Of a stretch of DNA of 64,000 bases, positions 54,301 to 64,000 are shown piece after piece. Below the pieces are notes generated by a model. The model made no database searches. It was not told the DNA's origin and worked only from the letters and a program-made list of their open reading frames with translations. This DNA is from Linanthus parryae (taxonomy: Eukaryota; Streptophyta; Magnoliopsida; Ericales; Polemoniaceae). Made by a program: the position numbers and the translations under genes. The stretch is from NCBI GenBank assembly GCA_023055425.1, contig JALGPY010000008.1, positions 18,263,359 through 18,327,358 on the forward strand, in the 5' to 3' direction. Position 1 is the stretch's first letter, and every line of letters starts with the position of its first letter.

Positions 54301-54860
54301 ATATGTAAAATCATTACATGTCATTATGCAAGGCAAAACAAGCCGAAACGCATGCGAAATTGTATTTTGTTGCAAAGAACAGATGATACAAAAGCTATAT
54401 ATCAGTATGAGTCAAATGACTTACAATTTATCTATCTAGATAGCAGCTTACAAACGAAAAGCTCGCATCTAACTACACAGCCAACATGGCTTACAATACA
54501 TTCGAAAAATGGCTGGTAAGCCAGAAATGCGCCAAGGGAACTCTCGACTAAGAAAAGAGAGAATCCACCGGTCTTGACACCGGCAGCACAGTACGCAGAT
54601 CTGAGGCCAAAGATCTATAGCAAAAGGGATGCTGCCGCGAAGAGATCAACTTGTCATTCGCCACATCCCTAGCAGCAAGGTCAGGGATACGATGCGCCCA
54701 AGACCCCAAGGAATGACAAAAGCCTCTGTCTGACCAAGATAGGCGCCGGAGGAGCTTCCTGTGCCGACAGAGGATACTCCGCGCAACAGGCGAAGCAGTC
54801 ATTCCTCTGGTGATGGATTCCTTGTCATGTTGGACAAGGGCATTGACGAGCACCCCGACC
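54301..54860 (-). other. Non-coding spacer between array and small antisense ORF
   Basis: Homologous to 44490-45100 of element A in inverted orientation. A minus-strand frame at 54548-54922 is open but is not preserved in element A, so it is not called. Confidence 0.5.
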
Positions 54861-55250
54861 TCACAAATGTGAGGGCAACGGATTCTTCTCCGGAGATGCT
54901 GGAGGAGAATTCCGCCGTTCATTATGAGACGGTAGCACGGTCACTACGGCGCTGCACCTCGCCACGAGGCGGCCGGAAACATGACCTGCACACATAATAC
55001 ACGAAGAACTTTCTTCGAACACACATGAGGTATTATCTGCATCCTCTTTATGACGGTTATAAACGGCAATAAGCCTCATAAAGTGGATCTTGGAAACTAT
55101 TTCTATGGCACAAAGCGCAAACTCAGGATTCAAAGCTTGAAGTTGCCATGAATCAACGAAAAACAAGCGTTGAAGCCAGCAGTCGTAAGGACTCACGGCA
55201 AAGCACATGTTTGGAATGAAGACCCAAATGGCAAAGACAGGGTTTATATA
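54861..55250 (-). CDS. Small antisense ORF of element B (115 codons)
   Basis: ATG at 55208; TATA box (minus strand ctatataaac, 55243-55251) 35-42 bp upstream. Length and frame are preserved relative to element A (44142-44489), with about 60% identity and no gaps, while surrounding non-coding sequence has small insertions and deletions. Cys-rich (about 9 Cys) with no recognised motif, no signal peptide. If translated, the leader would be very short. Its function is unknown; a spliced non-coding RNA start is an alternative. Confidence 0.5.
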   Translation of the reverse strand, partial: YINPVFAIWVFIPNMCFAVSPYDCWLQRLFFVDSWQLQALNPEFALCAIEIVSKIHFMRLIAVYNRHKEDADNTSCVFEESSSCIMCAGHVSGRLVARCSAVVTVLPSHNERRNSPPASPEKNPLPSHL

Positions 55251-55671
55251 GGCCCTGTGGAGACTCTTCGGTCACCTAAGATGAGTCAGCAAAATTCAAA
55301 AAAGAGGGTAAGTTCAATCACTTACGCCTTGAAAAGCGGTAACAATCAATTACCCTACTAAAGGCTACGACGATTCGGTTGCGTATCCTAATAAATGACG
55401 GATAGTCATGATTCGGATGGACTTCCCAACGGAAGCGTGCTTATCTGCCGAGAAATTAGCGCGAAAATCAAGCAAAGAATCAATTGCTGATGTCATAATT
55501 GGATATGCACAGAAATGTCCAATCAAATCCCGAGAGGGGCAAAACGGGCAAACTCATTGTTTGTTGTTAAAAAAGAAGGGGGAGAAACCCTAGCAACATT
55601 ACATTAATGTTTCAAAAATATTACATTAATGTCTCAACCATTTTCCTGTTTTCTTTTCAAAATTCGAAAAG

Positions 55672-58600
55672 TCAAAACAAATTTTTGACTAAGGAGTCCT
55701 GGGGCTCGAACTGCTCGATCAGCCTCTCCACTTGTTGCACTTCTTGCTTTAGTTGCTCGCACTTGGCATTCATTTCATGATACAGCTTCAAAGCTTCATC
55801 AACCTTTTGCTTCTGCTGCTCCACCTTCTGCATCTCAGCTGCGAGATTCTGGTGCCCGAGATTCAGAGTTACAGCTGCGCGAATCAGTGTAACTCTGTCC
55901 TTGAGGAATTTGAAACCAAGTCTGCCTTGGACTTTGAGCACGAGATTTTGGCACATGCCACACAGCAATTCGGCACTCTGGGCCGAAATGGTCGCAGGTG
56001 TAGCCGCGCACAGCTGCTCTAGTATCCAGATGGCTTCAGTAAGGAATAGCCTCCTGTCAAAAGGACTAATCTCCAGACACCTCACAAATGATCGGGGGTA
56101 TCTGAGGCGCATCCGAACCACCCAGTCTACATCGGTTTGCTTCAAACCTGAGACGTCAAAAACAAGTCATGATGTCAAAACTCGCAAGCATATAATGTGA
56201 CGTGCGAATGGTAAAATCTCTGCTTACCAGTGCCTTCCAGAATTTCATGAATAGAGGGAATGCGAGCCACCGGGTTGTTCGAAGACTGCCCTCGCTCCAT
56301 GGCTCTCCTATCAGCTGCGAGCTTCAAGCTCTCATAGTTAGGAGGAAGAGTGTAGGCCGCACCAGCTGCGACTACATTCCCAACCTGCGAGCCCCAAATA
56401 CTCCACGCAGGAATAGGTGCTTCCGGTTCAGTCATCGCCGGAGGCGAGGGGACAGCCGAAGTCGCTGGACGGAGACTCCCAGATGCGAAAATATTAGCAT
56501 CACTTGTCCTTTCTTCCTCACCGCCAGTACGGACACCTTCGTCCATCGGCACAGCATCAGCTTCGACATCATCGGAAAGTTCGATGACATTCTCGAGACG
56601 CTCACTCACGTGTCCAGCAGCTGCGACGGGCTTCTCGGTATGGGAGCTCGAAATTGGAACATGGGATGCAGAAGGCTGACTTCTCTGCTCCAGCTCAGGC
56701 CCCTCAGCATGACCTGCGATACCGAATGCGATAATATGAGGTAACTTGTGTTATAAGTTATTTCACTATCTTTACTAAAGCTAAGAATAAGCACCTCCAC
56801 GCGAAGGTGGGATTGAGGTATCCTCATCATACACTAGGGACGTGGAACCGTGCCCTATCAGTGTATCCTCACTAAGCAAATCTTTAAGAGAAGCGTGACC
56901 TGGGACGCGAGTAAACCAGTCATGATTTTGCCTCAAGTGACTAAAGCCTAGTATGCGCATATCACTCAAAATAATTACCTGAGGGTTCTCCGCATTTGCT
57001 TACCAACCAACGGCGAATGTCAGACTTTGACACACCGTGCTTTAACGCACCCACAATTACATCTCTATAAGTAACTGCGAGATTGAAGATCTCACCTTTA
57101 TCGCCACCTGCGATCTCTGCGAAGTCCGCTTGGACTTGCTCTAGCTCTGCTGTGTCCTCTCCAGGGACCTCATCTTCCTCCTCCACATAAGGAGCCACTT
57201 CTTCGGGAAGCTCGTCTTCCTCGCCAGCTGGACGCACTAAGTCATCAACATGCCGCTCCTCGAGGCTCCGCTGTTTCACGAGCTCGAGTTCCTCTTCCTC
57301 TCGCTGCCTTCTTCTTTCAGCAGCCTCCGCGGCTGTCCTCCGGGATTCAGCAAGAACATCCTCGCTTATGGGATCATCTGAAACGCCAGAGTGGGCATCT
57401 CTCTTTTGCCTCTTGGCCACGAGGCCACCAACGGCTTCATCATCATCATCTGCGAATACAAAATTGGTTCAAAGAAAAGAACTGCACAGAAGTCATGATA
57501 AAGGGCAAGGAGATGCGACGGAAGTACCTCCTGATTCTTCCTCGCACATCACAACTGTTGCTTCTTCATCACTTGCCTGGGGCTCCTGTCTCTCTTCCTC
57601 CTCTTGGTTGAATGGAACGAAAGTCTCAACTGCGAGATCTTTTCGCACTTTGCTGGGCATACGACCCTTGCCTTTGTCCTTGATGGAAAGGGACCTCACT
57701 GGGGGAGAAGCTGGAGCGCTCCTAGGGGAAGAAATCGTAATCCCCTTTTGCCTAGGTCTCTTCGCTCTCGGCGCCGCAGTCGCCGGAGGGGACGGGTCAT
57801 TTCTAGGAGGAGACGGAGCCGGAGGGTTGTCTATCAGCGAGTCAGCAAAGGTGTTCATGACCCCGCGAACTTTTGTTTCGACCTCGGCATCCATCCTCCA
57901 TGCTAGCCGATACGACTCCCCCCTCCTTCTGGTGGCAACAATGGTATCCACCAGCGATTTGGAACGGTCACCAGCTGCGAACCTCCGCACATGACACTAG
58001 ACAATACAGAACAAAAAGCATCAGTGCAAGCAAATCAAAGAGATCAAAGCACACAAGGAAACTGCTTACCTCAGCAAACGCCTTGCTATATTTGATGACC
58101 TGCGTGTCACCCTTCTTGATTGCATTGACCTGCTCCTTCAGAATGAAATCGGGGCACAAATGATTCTCGCGGTCCAACAACGAGTAGCAACCGTACTCAG
58201 ACTCGCTCAAACTGCAATTGGGGCGAAACGGAAAAGAGTTTCTCTTGATCAAGGGGGCCCTTCCTGGCTGCGCCGCCGCCTCCGTCTCCATCCTCGTCTG
58301 CTGGGCAATCCAGTATGCGATCCAGTTCTGGGAACAACCACCCTTGCGAGTTCCCGCAGGCTGCTCGAAGGGAAGATTGCTCATGAGGACCGTCTTGCAC
58401 TCCTTTGTCAGCAAGCGCTTGTAGCACCCTCTGACGATAGACTGGGGCCAGATTGATGGGGCCACCGCATCGAAACCAAACTGAGGCGAGACCCGAGTGG
58501 GGTCAACATCCACTGTAAGCCTTTCATACCGTGGCGCGAGCTCACGAATGTGCTCTGCGAGTGCAGGAAGAGAACCTCGCAGACACCAGCAAAAGAACTC

Positions 58601-60340
58601 ACGATAGCGCTCGTGGAAATGCGGCCCCTTTTCAAAAAGAAGGTCTTCTGACAAGACCATGCCTTTGGAAGGATATAGCTTTGGAAACCACCGCACATTC
58701 TCGACACGTGTGGCGTAGGGCCTGGCAGTGAACTCCCTTCGTTTGTCGCATATCAAGCTCCAAGTACACTTGGTGTTGCTTGCTCCAAACCATCTCGCAG
58801 CTCTCCCGCTGTTGAACGCTTCCGTCTCGCCTGGGGGACACCACTTCTCAAGTGGGAGGGGAGTTGGAGCATAAGACGGCCAGCGCTCGAAAACCCACAT
58901 TGTCAAAAAGCTGATATTGACAAAGGTCAGAACATCGAGACGGCCGCGCGATTCCCTCATCGCCAGAACCAGCTGGTCCAGCCTATAATATAACGTGCCC
59001 AAGACCAAGGGTCCAAGTGCGACCCTCTGGCCAAGAGCGAGCCTCACCGCAAGTGGCAGCACATGGTAGAAGACCCCGTCATGAGGGTGACCATCAATCA
59101 GATACCTTGACAGCCAAGCGCAGAGAAAGGCGCAAAGGGTCAAATGATAACCCTTGCCCTCTACATAATTCTCGGCCTCCGGGTCCTCGCTCAAAAGCTT
59201 CTTAGTGAGGCTGCTGTTTGCATAGTCTCGGAAGAAGTACTGCAACCACTTGTTCCAGGTATTCTTCGCAGACGTATCCACTAGCTGCCAGTTCGGAAGA
59301 GGTTTAGTGCTGGTCCACCGAGTGGAGATTTTCTTTACCTCTGCTAGGCACTCCTCCATCTGCGCGTACAAGGCCAATTCCGCAGGTGTTCTCAAGTGAC
59401 TCAAGGGGTCCACCTCGCCCATGGGGGAAAGCTCATACAGCATTTGAACGTCCTCGAGCGTGGGGGCAGCCTCGAACTCAGCAAAGTGAAACGTGTGAGT
59501 CGCAGGCGAATAGCGGGACAGAAGGTCTAGAAGCATGGACTGATCCAGCTTCACGGTAGCACCCTTCATAGCACGGACAGCGAAGAAAATGCCGGCTTTA
59601 TCAAGAGTTTCGGCGTAATTACCCAACACGTGGTCAGTCCACTCATCCATATAGTCCAACTTCTGGACAAACGCCTGAGTAGAAATTGCAGTGTATGGGA
59701 AGTGCCCATTCTCGATTCCCAATCGAAGCACATCCTCGGAGCCAACTAACTCGAGCAAGGCTGAGTTAACTGGGCGAGTCAGCGTTAACAACTGCTCAAT
59801 GGGAACAGGATCAGGCATCCTCTTCGCCTTCACCCTCGCGTGGTAAAAATCTTTCCCACCCAGAAAGGGGGCTTTTCGCCACAGAGCCTGCGGAAGCTCC
59901 GGCATCTCTTCATCTTCCTTGACGGGTCTGGTTACTCTTGTTTTGGCCATTCCTGCGAAAGGGCAAAAAAAGGGGGGGGAGAAATACCACACTTCAGTTT
60001 GAATTTTGGAATTCGAGATCTATGCAAAGGAAAGCAGACAGTTCCGGTGCCGATTTTAGAAATTGGGGATTTGCAAGACCCAATATTGTTGAAAGATTAA
60101 AAACGAAGCAGGTTTAAAGATCAAAGCCTCTTCACAGATTTCATGGGTTTACAGATTCAACGCAGTTCAAGGCAAACACTGGTAGTTTAAATCAAAAGTA
60201 AACGAGGCCAACCTTGTTTCCTTGAAGCCTGCTTGGAGATGCACAATTGAAGAATACGATTTGCAGTCTTGAACTGATGATTGATTATTTGGATCTGCTC
60301 CCGAAGATCTCCGGGTACCATTCACTTTAAGAAGAAAGAA
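55672..60340 (-). CDS. Antisense plant-mobile-domain protein of element B (1295 aa, six coding exons)
   Basis: Coding exons on the minus strand: 58070-59950, 57528-57996, 56979-57449, 56795-56899, 56228-56713, 55672-56147. All five introns are GT-AG, 73-81 bp, in compatible phases, giving 1295 aa without a stop. A further 5' UTR intron (59953-60212, acceptor cgcag two bases before ATG) is likely. Exon 1 (627 aa) holds the plant mobile domain (PMD, 'aminotransferase-like'): THTFHFAEFEAAPTLEDVQM, FLCAWLSRYLIDG, LALGPLVLG-type segment, LTFVNISFLTMWVFERW, FDAVAPSIWPQSI. Later exons encode a Pro/Lys-rich linker, a charged coiled coil (AAERRRQREEEELELVKQR) and a C-terminal coiled coil ending SLVKNLF. 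PMD proteins occur in plant transposons and in the MAIN/MAIL silencing factors. The gene is antisense to gag-pol and ends 1.3 kb before the array. The role is unknown; an effect on host silencing of the element is a guess. Confidence 0.85.
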
Positions 60341-60368
60341 GCAATGCTTTGCAATGATGGGATACAAG

Positions 60369-60463
60369 GTATTTATCCAGAAGAATGAAGGGTTGCGTCC
60401 CTTCAGTAGTCGAATCGCAACCGTCACCGTCGTGTCGCGCAATCACAGGACGGGCTGACGTCA
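60369..60463 (-). promoter_or_regulatory. Promoter of the antisense PMD gene in element B
   Basis: TGACGTCA at 60456-60463 and TATA-like ggataaatac at 60369-60378 (minus strand), the same pair and spacing as in element A. Just downstream the leader contains a conserved donor (aacaag|gttggc at 60212). Confidence 0.55.
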
Positions 60464-60638
60464 CGCCTAAAACCCTAAAGGTCAGACGGCACGACTCTAG
60501 GGGTTTTAGGTCATAATGACACGCACGGGGGCTGAACTTACCCGTATTTGAATTGGTGCGTGACGACGACGCGCATGTTGGTTTCCGCGCATGGAAGCCT
60601 ATACAGCTACAAGCCTTCACGCGCAGAAAGGGGGCTAA

Positions 60639-61283
60639 TGTAGATACTGCTTTATGACATGGCAGATCTAGGCCACGTGGCAACCATCCAGCACACCATA
60701 TTGTGCTCCATACACACTGGATCACCAGCCGCGCTGATCCATGTGGGGGCTGCGAGACAGAGCCCTCGCATACCACTGCACGGGACTTGTAGGGACTTTG
60801 TGGTCTGGAGGCTAGAGTAAGCCCTGTCGCGTGCGAGCCAAGCCCGCACGCGACCTTTAGTAACTGTTTTGAGAGATCTATGGCACGAGCTCCCTAGACC
60901 CGGTCAATCCGGTCAAACCCGGTCAATCCGGTCAAACCCGGTCAACCTCGTAACGGTTCCGGTACTCGCGCACCACGTGCTCTAACGGTTCCTATATACT
61001 CGGACGAACGTGCCGTTATGGTTAAGCTAATTAAGCCGCCATCAATGGGCGCATTAACCACACTACAACGGTCACGTTCTCCAGTATATATATATCGTTA
61101 ACCTTTCCATACAAAGGAGGACACACGGCCATACGCGGAAGCTCTGCCAAACCTCTGTCTCTCTCTCAGACATTGCTACTGACTTGCTCTCTCCCTACAC
61201 ACACCCCTATTCTTCCTGTGCGATCCCTGATCCACTACGTACGGTGTACGCGGAGATCTCCCTGCCGGAATCTCTTGTGCACA
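60639..61283 (+). repeat. 3' LTR of element B
   Basis: 645 bp, preceded by the polypurine tract agaaagggggctaa. One base differs from the 5' LTR. Confidence 0.95.
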
Positions 61284-61340
61284 GCTGCTATCACGGCAGA
61301 TAGGCTTGGAGATCACTTAAGATCATATATTGCATAGTGT
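61284..61340 (-). repeat. Element A array, right part
   Basis: gctgctatcacggcagatagg + cttggagatcacttaagatc, continuing the unit interrupted at 45435. Confidence 0.8.
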
Positions 61341-61575
61341 TGCTGTTGTCTTAGCAGATAAACTTTCGCTATTGAGAAATGAAGAAATAAATAAATCGAT
61401 AAAGACAGCTGAAATCATAAAATTCTTCCCATTTGGGAGAAGTCTTTTATTATAAACGCCCTCATATGGGAGTGGTTAGATTACAATTCCCTCATATGGG
61501 AGAGAAGATGCATGAGTCTTTAACAATACAAAGCATAAAGTAGGCATCGTAATTTAATGCATGTAATGAGAGGAG

Positions 61576-62694
61576 TTAAGGGTAATAATTCTTAATCCAG
61601 CGCATGTTGACTGAGCTTGGGGTTGAGGCCGTCCCATGTAGCCTTTGTATATTGCAGTAGCCACTGTCAAAGACTTCTTTGACTTCGAAGGGTCCTTCCC
61701 AATTGGCTGCGAATTTTGGGTGAGCCGCCTCCCGCATGCAGTGGTCCGATGCGCGCAAGACCAGGTCTCCAACCGCGAAATCTCGACGTTGGACTGTTTT
61801 GTTGTACGCGCGGGCGATCCTTTCTTGGTATCGTTTGTTAGTCCGTTTAGCTTGCTCTCGCTTTTCTTCCAATAGGACCAAGTCATGATCGCGCTGATTC
61901 TCGTAGAGTGCATGGAAGGCCAACCTGGCAGAATTGATTTTTACCTTCGCAGGTACTACAGCTTCAGCTCCATAACATAAAAGGAATGGAGAGACTCCTG
62001 TGGGCGTCCTGGGAGAGGTTCGATACGCCCACAAGGCTATGTTCAGAGAATCAGCCCATTTCTCGTGGTCATCCGCAACCATCTTGCTCAAGATTCTCAA
62101 CAACGTCTTGTTGGTTGCCTCCGCTTGACCATTCCCTTTCGGATAGTAGGGGGTAGAACATATCTGCCTTATGTTGTACTCCGCTAGCTTCGCTGCTACA
62201 TGGCGATTGACGAAGGGGGTACCATTATCCGAGAGAATTGTGTTAGGAATTCCGAACCTGCATATGATGTTCTCTTGGATAAAATGGACTACAGCGAGCG
62301 CATTTGCTGTCTTCAGTGGTATTGCTTCTACCCACTTAGTGAACAATTCGGTCGCGGTGAGAATAAACTGGTTCCCGTGCGAGGTTGGTCGGATAGGGCC
62401 AACAAAATCCAAAGACCAAGTATGGAACGGCCATGGTGTGCCCAGCGCATGTAGATCTACGGCAGGAGCATGTACTAGGTTACAATTGAATTGACACTCA
62501 TGGCATCTTCTCAAATTAGCGCGGCAATCTGCTTCCATGGTGGGCCAGAAGTAACCGACTGTGAGGAGCTGTCTGCATAACTTCGCACCTCCCTGATGCT
62601 CCACGTGATGAGAGAGGTCCATCACCTCTTGTGCTTCCTTGTTGTCTAGGCATCGCAGCAGGTTACCCTCGTGGCACCTTCGCCAGAGTATATT
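61576..62694 (-). pseudogene. Element A pol, integrase end (truncated)
   Basis: A minus-strand frame matches residues about 829-1201 of element B Pol with high identity (HQ/HHVEHQGGAKLCRQLL, SLDFVGPI, SDNGTPFVN, PKGNGQAEATNKTL, final MRWIKNYYP). It is open from 62694 to the natural stop at 61576. The upstream part (second RNase H, RT, gag) has been separated by the LTR element that starts at 62695; the open frame running on to 62865 is chimeric. Confidence 0.85.
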
Positions 62695-64000
62695 TGTAAC
62701 ACCCCCCTCGTTTCCGGGCTCGTGAGAGACCGGGAGGGTGCTACTCATAAAGAAACGGCGGAATCGTGAACAAAACATTCCATACTTAAATATATTACAA
62801 ACGATAATTGTCTTCAACATGAAACATACTATTATACAAGAGGAGATTAGTCTACTATTAAACAAGATAAGATTATGCTAAGAGTTTATTTTAATAAGTA
62901 CTGCTAGATACTAGGTGAGTCCACGATCCCCTTACGCCCATCTCCCAGCTCCTAGACCTGCGGGGGAATGAAAACAAAGACCGCAGTTTTTTTCCAAAGT
63001 CAGCATGAAATACTGAGTGAGGTACACCTTAGCATGTAAAGCAGGAAGATGAGAATCATCATAGTGTTACGCTTTTAATAAAAATAAATAATAGACTATG
63101 AGTAAAAGTTTCTCAAAATCAGAGTTTGCAGCGTCATAAACAACAGTGTTAGCCAAATTACGATTGGCAATATCCATCTTTAAACATTTCCAATTAAATC
63201 CTTCACAAGTGTCAATTTCCAAATGGAATAAGGATCCAACCATCAGTTTCCAAATATAGAATCAAGGAGCCAGTTATTAAGCACAGTACCGGAAACAGTA
63301 ATGGTCAACAAAGGACCTCCTTGATGGTCAACAAAGGACCTCCCAAATGGTCAACACAGGACCTCCTTAATGGTCAACAAAGGACCTCCCAACTGCCAGA
63401 CTAGACCTTAAGTGTTGCAACACCCCCTTAAGAAGCAAAAGGCCAGAAGGGTGAGTACTAGCTGGGACTCCAGCCAACAAGGCGAAGAGCCATGGCCAAC
63501 AAAGGGCCTCCCAAATATTAATGGTCAACAAAGGACCTCCCAAATAGTATCAGAGTCCGGTACGTGCGATTCCACTTTACGTTATTAACGTGTTATTATT
63601 TTCGTGTGACAGTTTCAAAGCAATAATTTCAAAATGTAACCAATAACAAGTAAAACAATTGTATCACAAAATACACATTTTGAGACGTATTATAAAATCA
63701 TGTAATGACACGAAGGAAGCTAGGCCAGCTAGGCTAAGCATGTAAAACTCACCTGATGTTGACTCAGCAGTCAGTACGTAGGATGGTCGACAAAGCCTAT
63801 GTCCACAAATCCGTCGCCTACAATTTATCAATCATCTAGTCACACGGGTAGTACATCCAAACAAATAATGCACTGATTCTATGAGTTGTCGGCTAGGATG
63901 AAGTACTACATTCAATCCTCATAATCTCTTGAAATAATAAATTTGATAAGACGTATTATTTAATTAGACTTGGCTTTATCTCAATAGAATAAGACTTTAG
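62695..64000. mobile_element. Third LTR-type element, partial (starts TGTAACACCC)
   Basis: It begins abruptly inside element A's integrase with tgtaacacccccctcg, a start typical of LTRs of plant Ty3/gypsy chromoviruses such as Tekay/Del. The 5 bp before it (atatt) would be the target copy; the other copy lies outside the window. No coding domain appears before 64000, so lineage and orientation are tentative. Confidence 0.5.
63304..63541. repeat. Short tandem/dispersed repeats in the third element
   Basis: The motif atggtcaacaaaggacctcc occurs four times in tandem with slight changes (63300-63390), then once or twice more near 63490-63541 after a spacer. Period about 23-26 bp. Confidence 0.8.

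Larger units (their letters stand above)
45436..61283 (+). mobile_element. Element B: complete young Tat-lineage Ty3/gypsy retrotransposon with antisense genes
   Basis: The 645-bp LTRs (45436-46080 and 60639-61283) differ at one base that I could find (45924 T, 61127 G). The target duplication gctgc is perfect (45431-45435 and 61284-61288). The total is 15,848 bp. Sense strand: primer site for tRNA-Trp, gag-protease ORF, in-frame UGA, pol with RT, two RNase H domains and integrase. Then come palindromic hairpins, a 1.6-kb tandem array, and, on the opposite strand, a small ORF and a six-exon plant-mobile-domain gene whose promoter abuts the 3' LTR. Dual RNase H plus integrase after them, large size and antisense ORF fit the Tat lineage. 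It is inserted within the tandem array of its relative, element A. Confidence 0.95.

Noticed and set aside
54548..54922. 124-codon minus-strand frame beside the array
   Set aside because: No equivalent frame in element A; overlaps the small ORF in another frame.
59017..59205. Short plus-strand frames across 57-60 kb of element B
   Set aside because: They lie opposite the conserved PMD exons and are not kept in element A.
62695..62865. N-terminal extension of the minus-strand integrase frame
   Set aside because: This part belongs to the inserted LTR element; the frame is open by chance across the junction.

Overview
The window is nuclear DNA from a flowering plant, most likely a eudicot. The evidence is spliceosomal genes with plant-type short introns, an amaranthin-like lectin fused to an aerolysin-like module, a BTB-TAZ (BT family) gene, a plant cytosolic tRNA-Asp, and dense nested plant transposons. 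The species cannot be named from the sequence. Host genes occupy only a small share of the window; most of the rest is transposon sequence of different ages.

Layout. 1-3.4 kb holds an intact intronless amaranthin/aerolysin lectin gene (minus strand) beside a decayed lectin block. 3.4-5.4 kb holds a non-autonomous Mutator-like element and a SINE split by a solo LTR. 5.9-10.7 kb is a gag-less Ty1/copia element on the minus strand (121-bp LTRs) with a second TIR element nested in it. 11.1-12.6 kb holds more lectin relics, an LTR fragment and a copy of the 5' flank of the WD40 gene. 12.8-18.7 kb is a complete, apparently young Ty1/copia element with one intact 1329-aa polyprotein. 19.1-23.2 kb holds a fresh SINE, an inverted-repeat lectin relic, a two-exon ATG16-like WD40 gene without the usual N-terminus, and tRNA-Asp(GTC). 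24.5-29.9 kb is a five-exon BTB-TAZ gene, reconstructed here at 344 aa. 30.6-34.6 kb is a Mutator-like element with 138-bp TIRs, a perfect 9-bp TSD and a transposase lacking its catalytic half. 37.9-62.7 kb is an old Ty3/gypsy element of the Tat lineage (element A, minus strand) split by a 15.8-kb young relative (element B, 45436-61283). From 62.7 kb a third LTR-type sequence interrupts element A.

The most remarkable object is element B. Its sense strand carries gag and pol, separated by one in-frame UGA that is followed by a stem-loop. Its antisense strand carries a six-exon gene for a 1295-aa plant-mobile-domain protein with five 73-81-bp GT-AG introns, and a small 115-codon ORF with its own TATA box. 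The two gene sets converge on a tandem array of about 1.6 kb. The same antisense exons, intron positions, small ORF and array are seen in diverged element A, so this is a stable family architecture. Introns on the antisense strand are invisible to splicing of the genomic RNA, which would let a spliced host-type gene survive retrotransposition.

A second lead is the 12.8-kb copia element. It has no recognisable tRNA primer site. The bases just inside its 5' LTR are instead a perfect 16-nt complement of a segment of its own LTR, the arrangement expected for self-primed reverse transcription.
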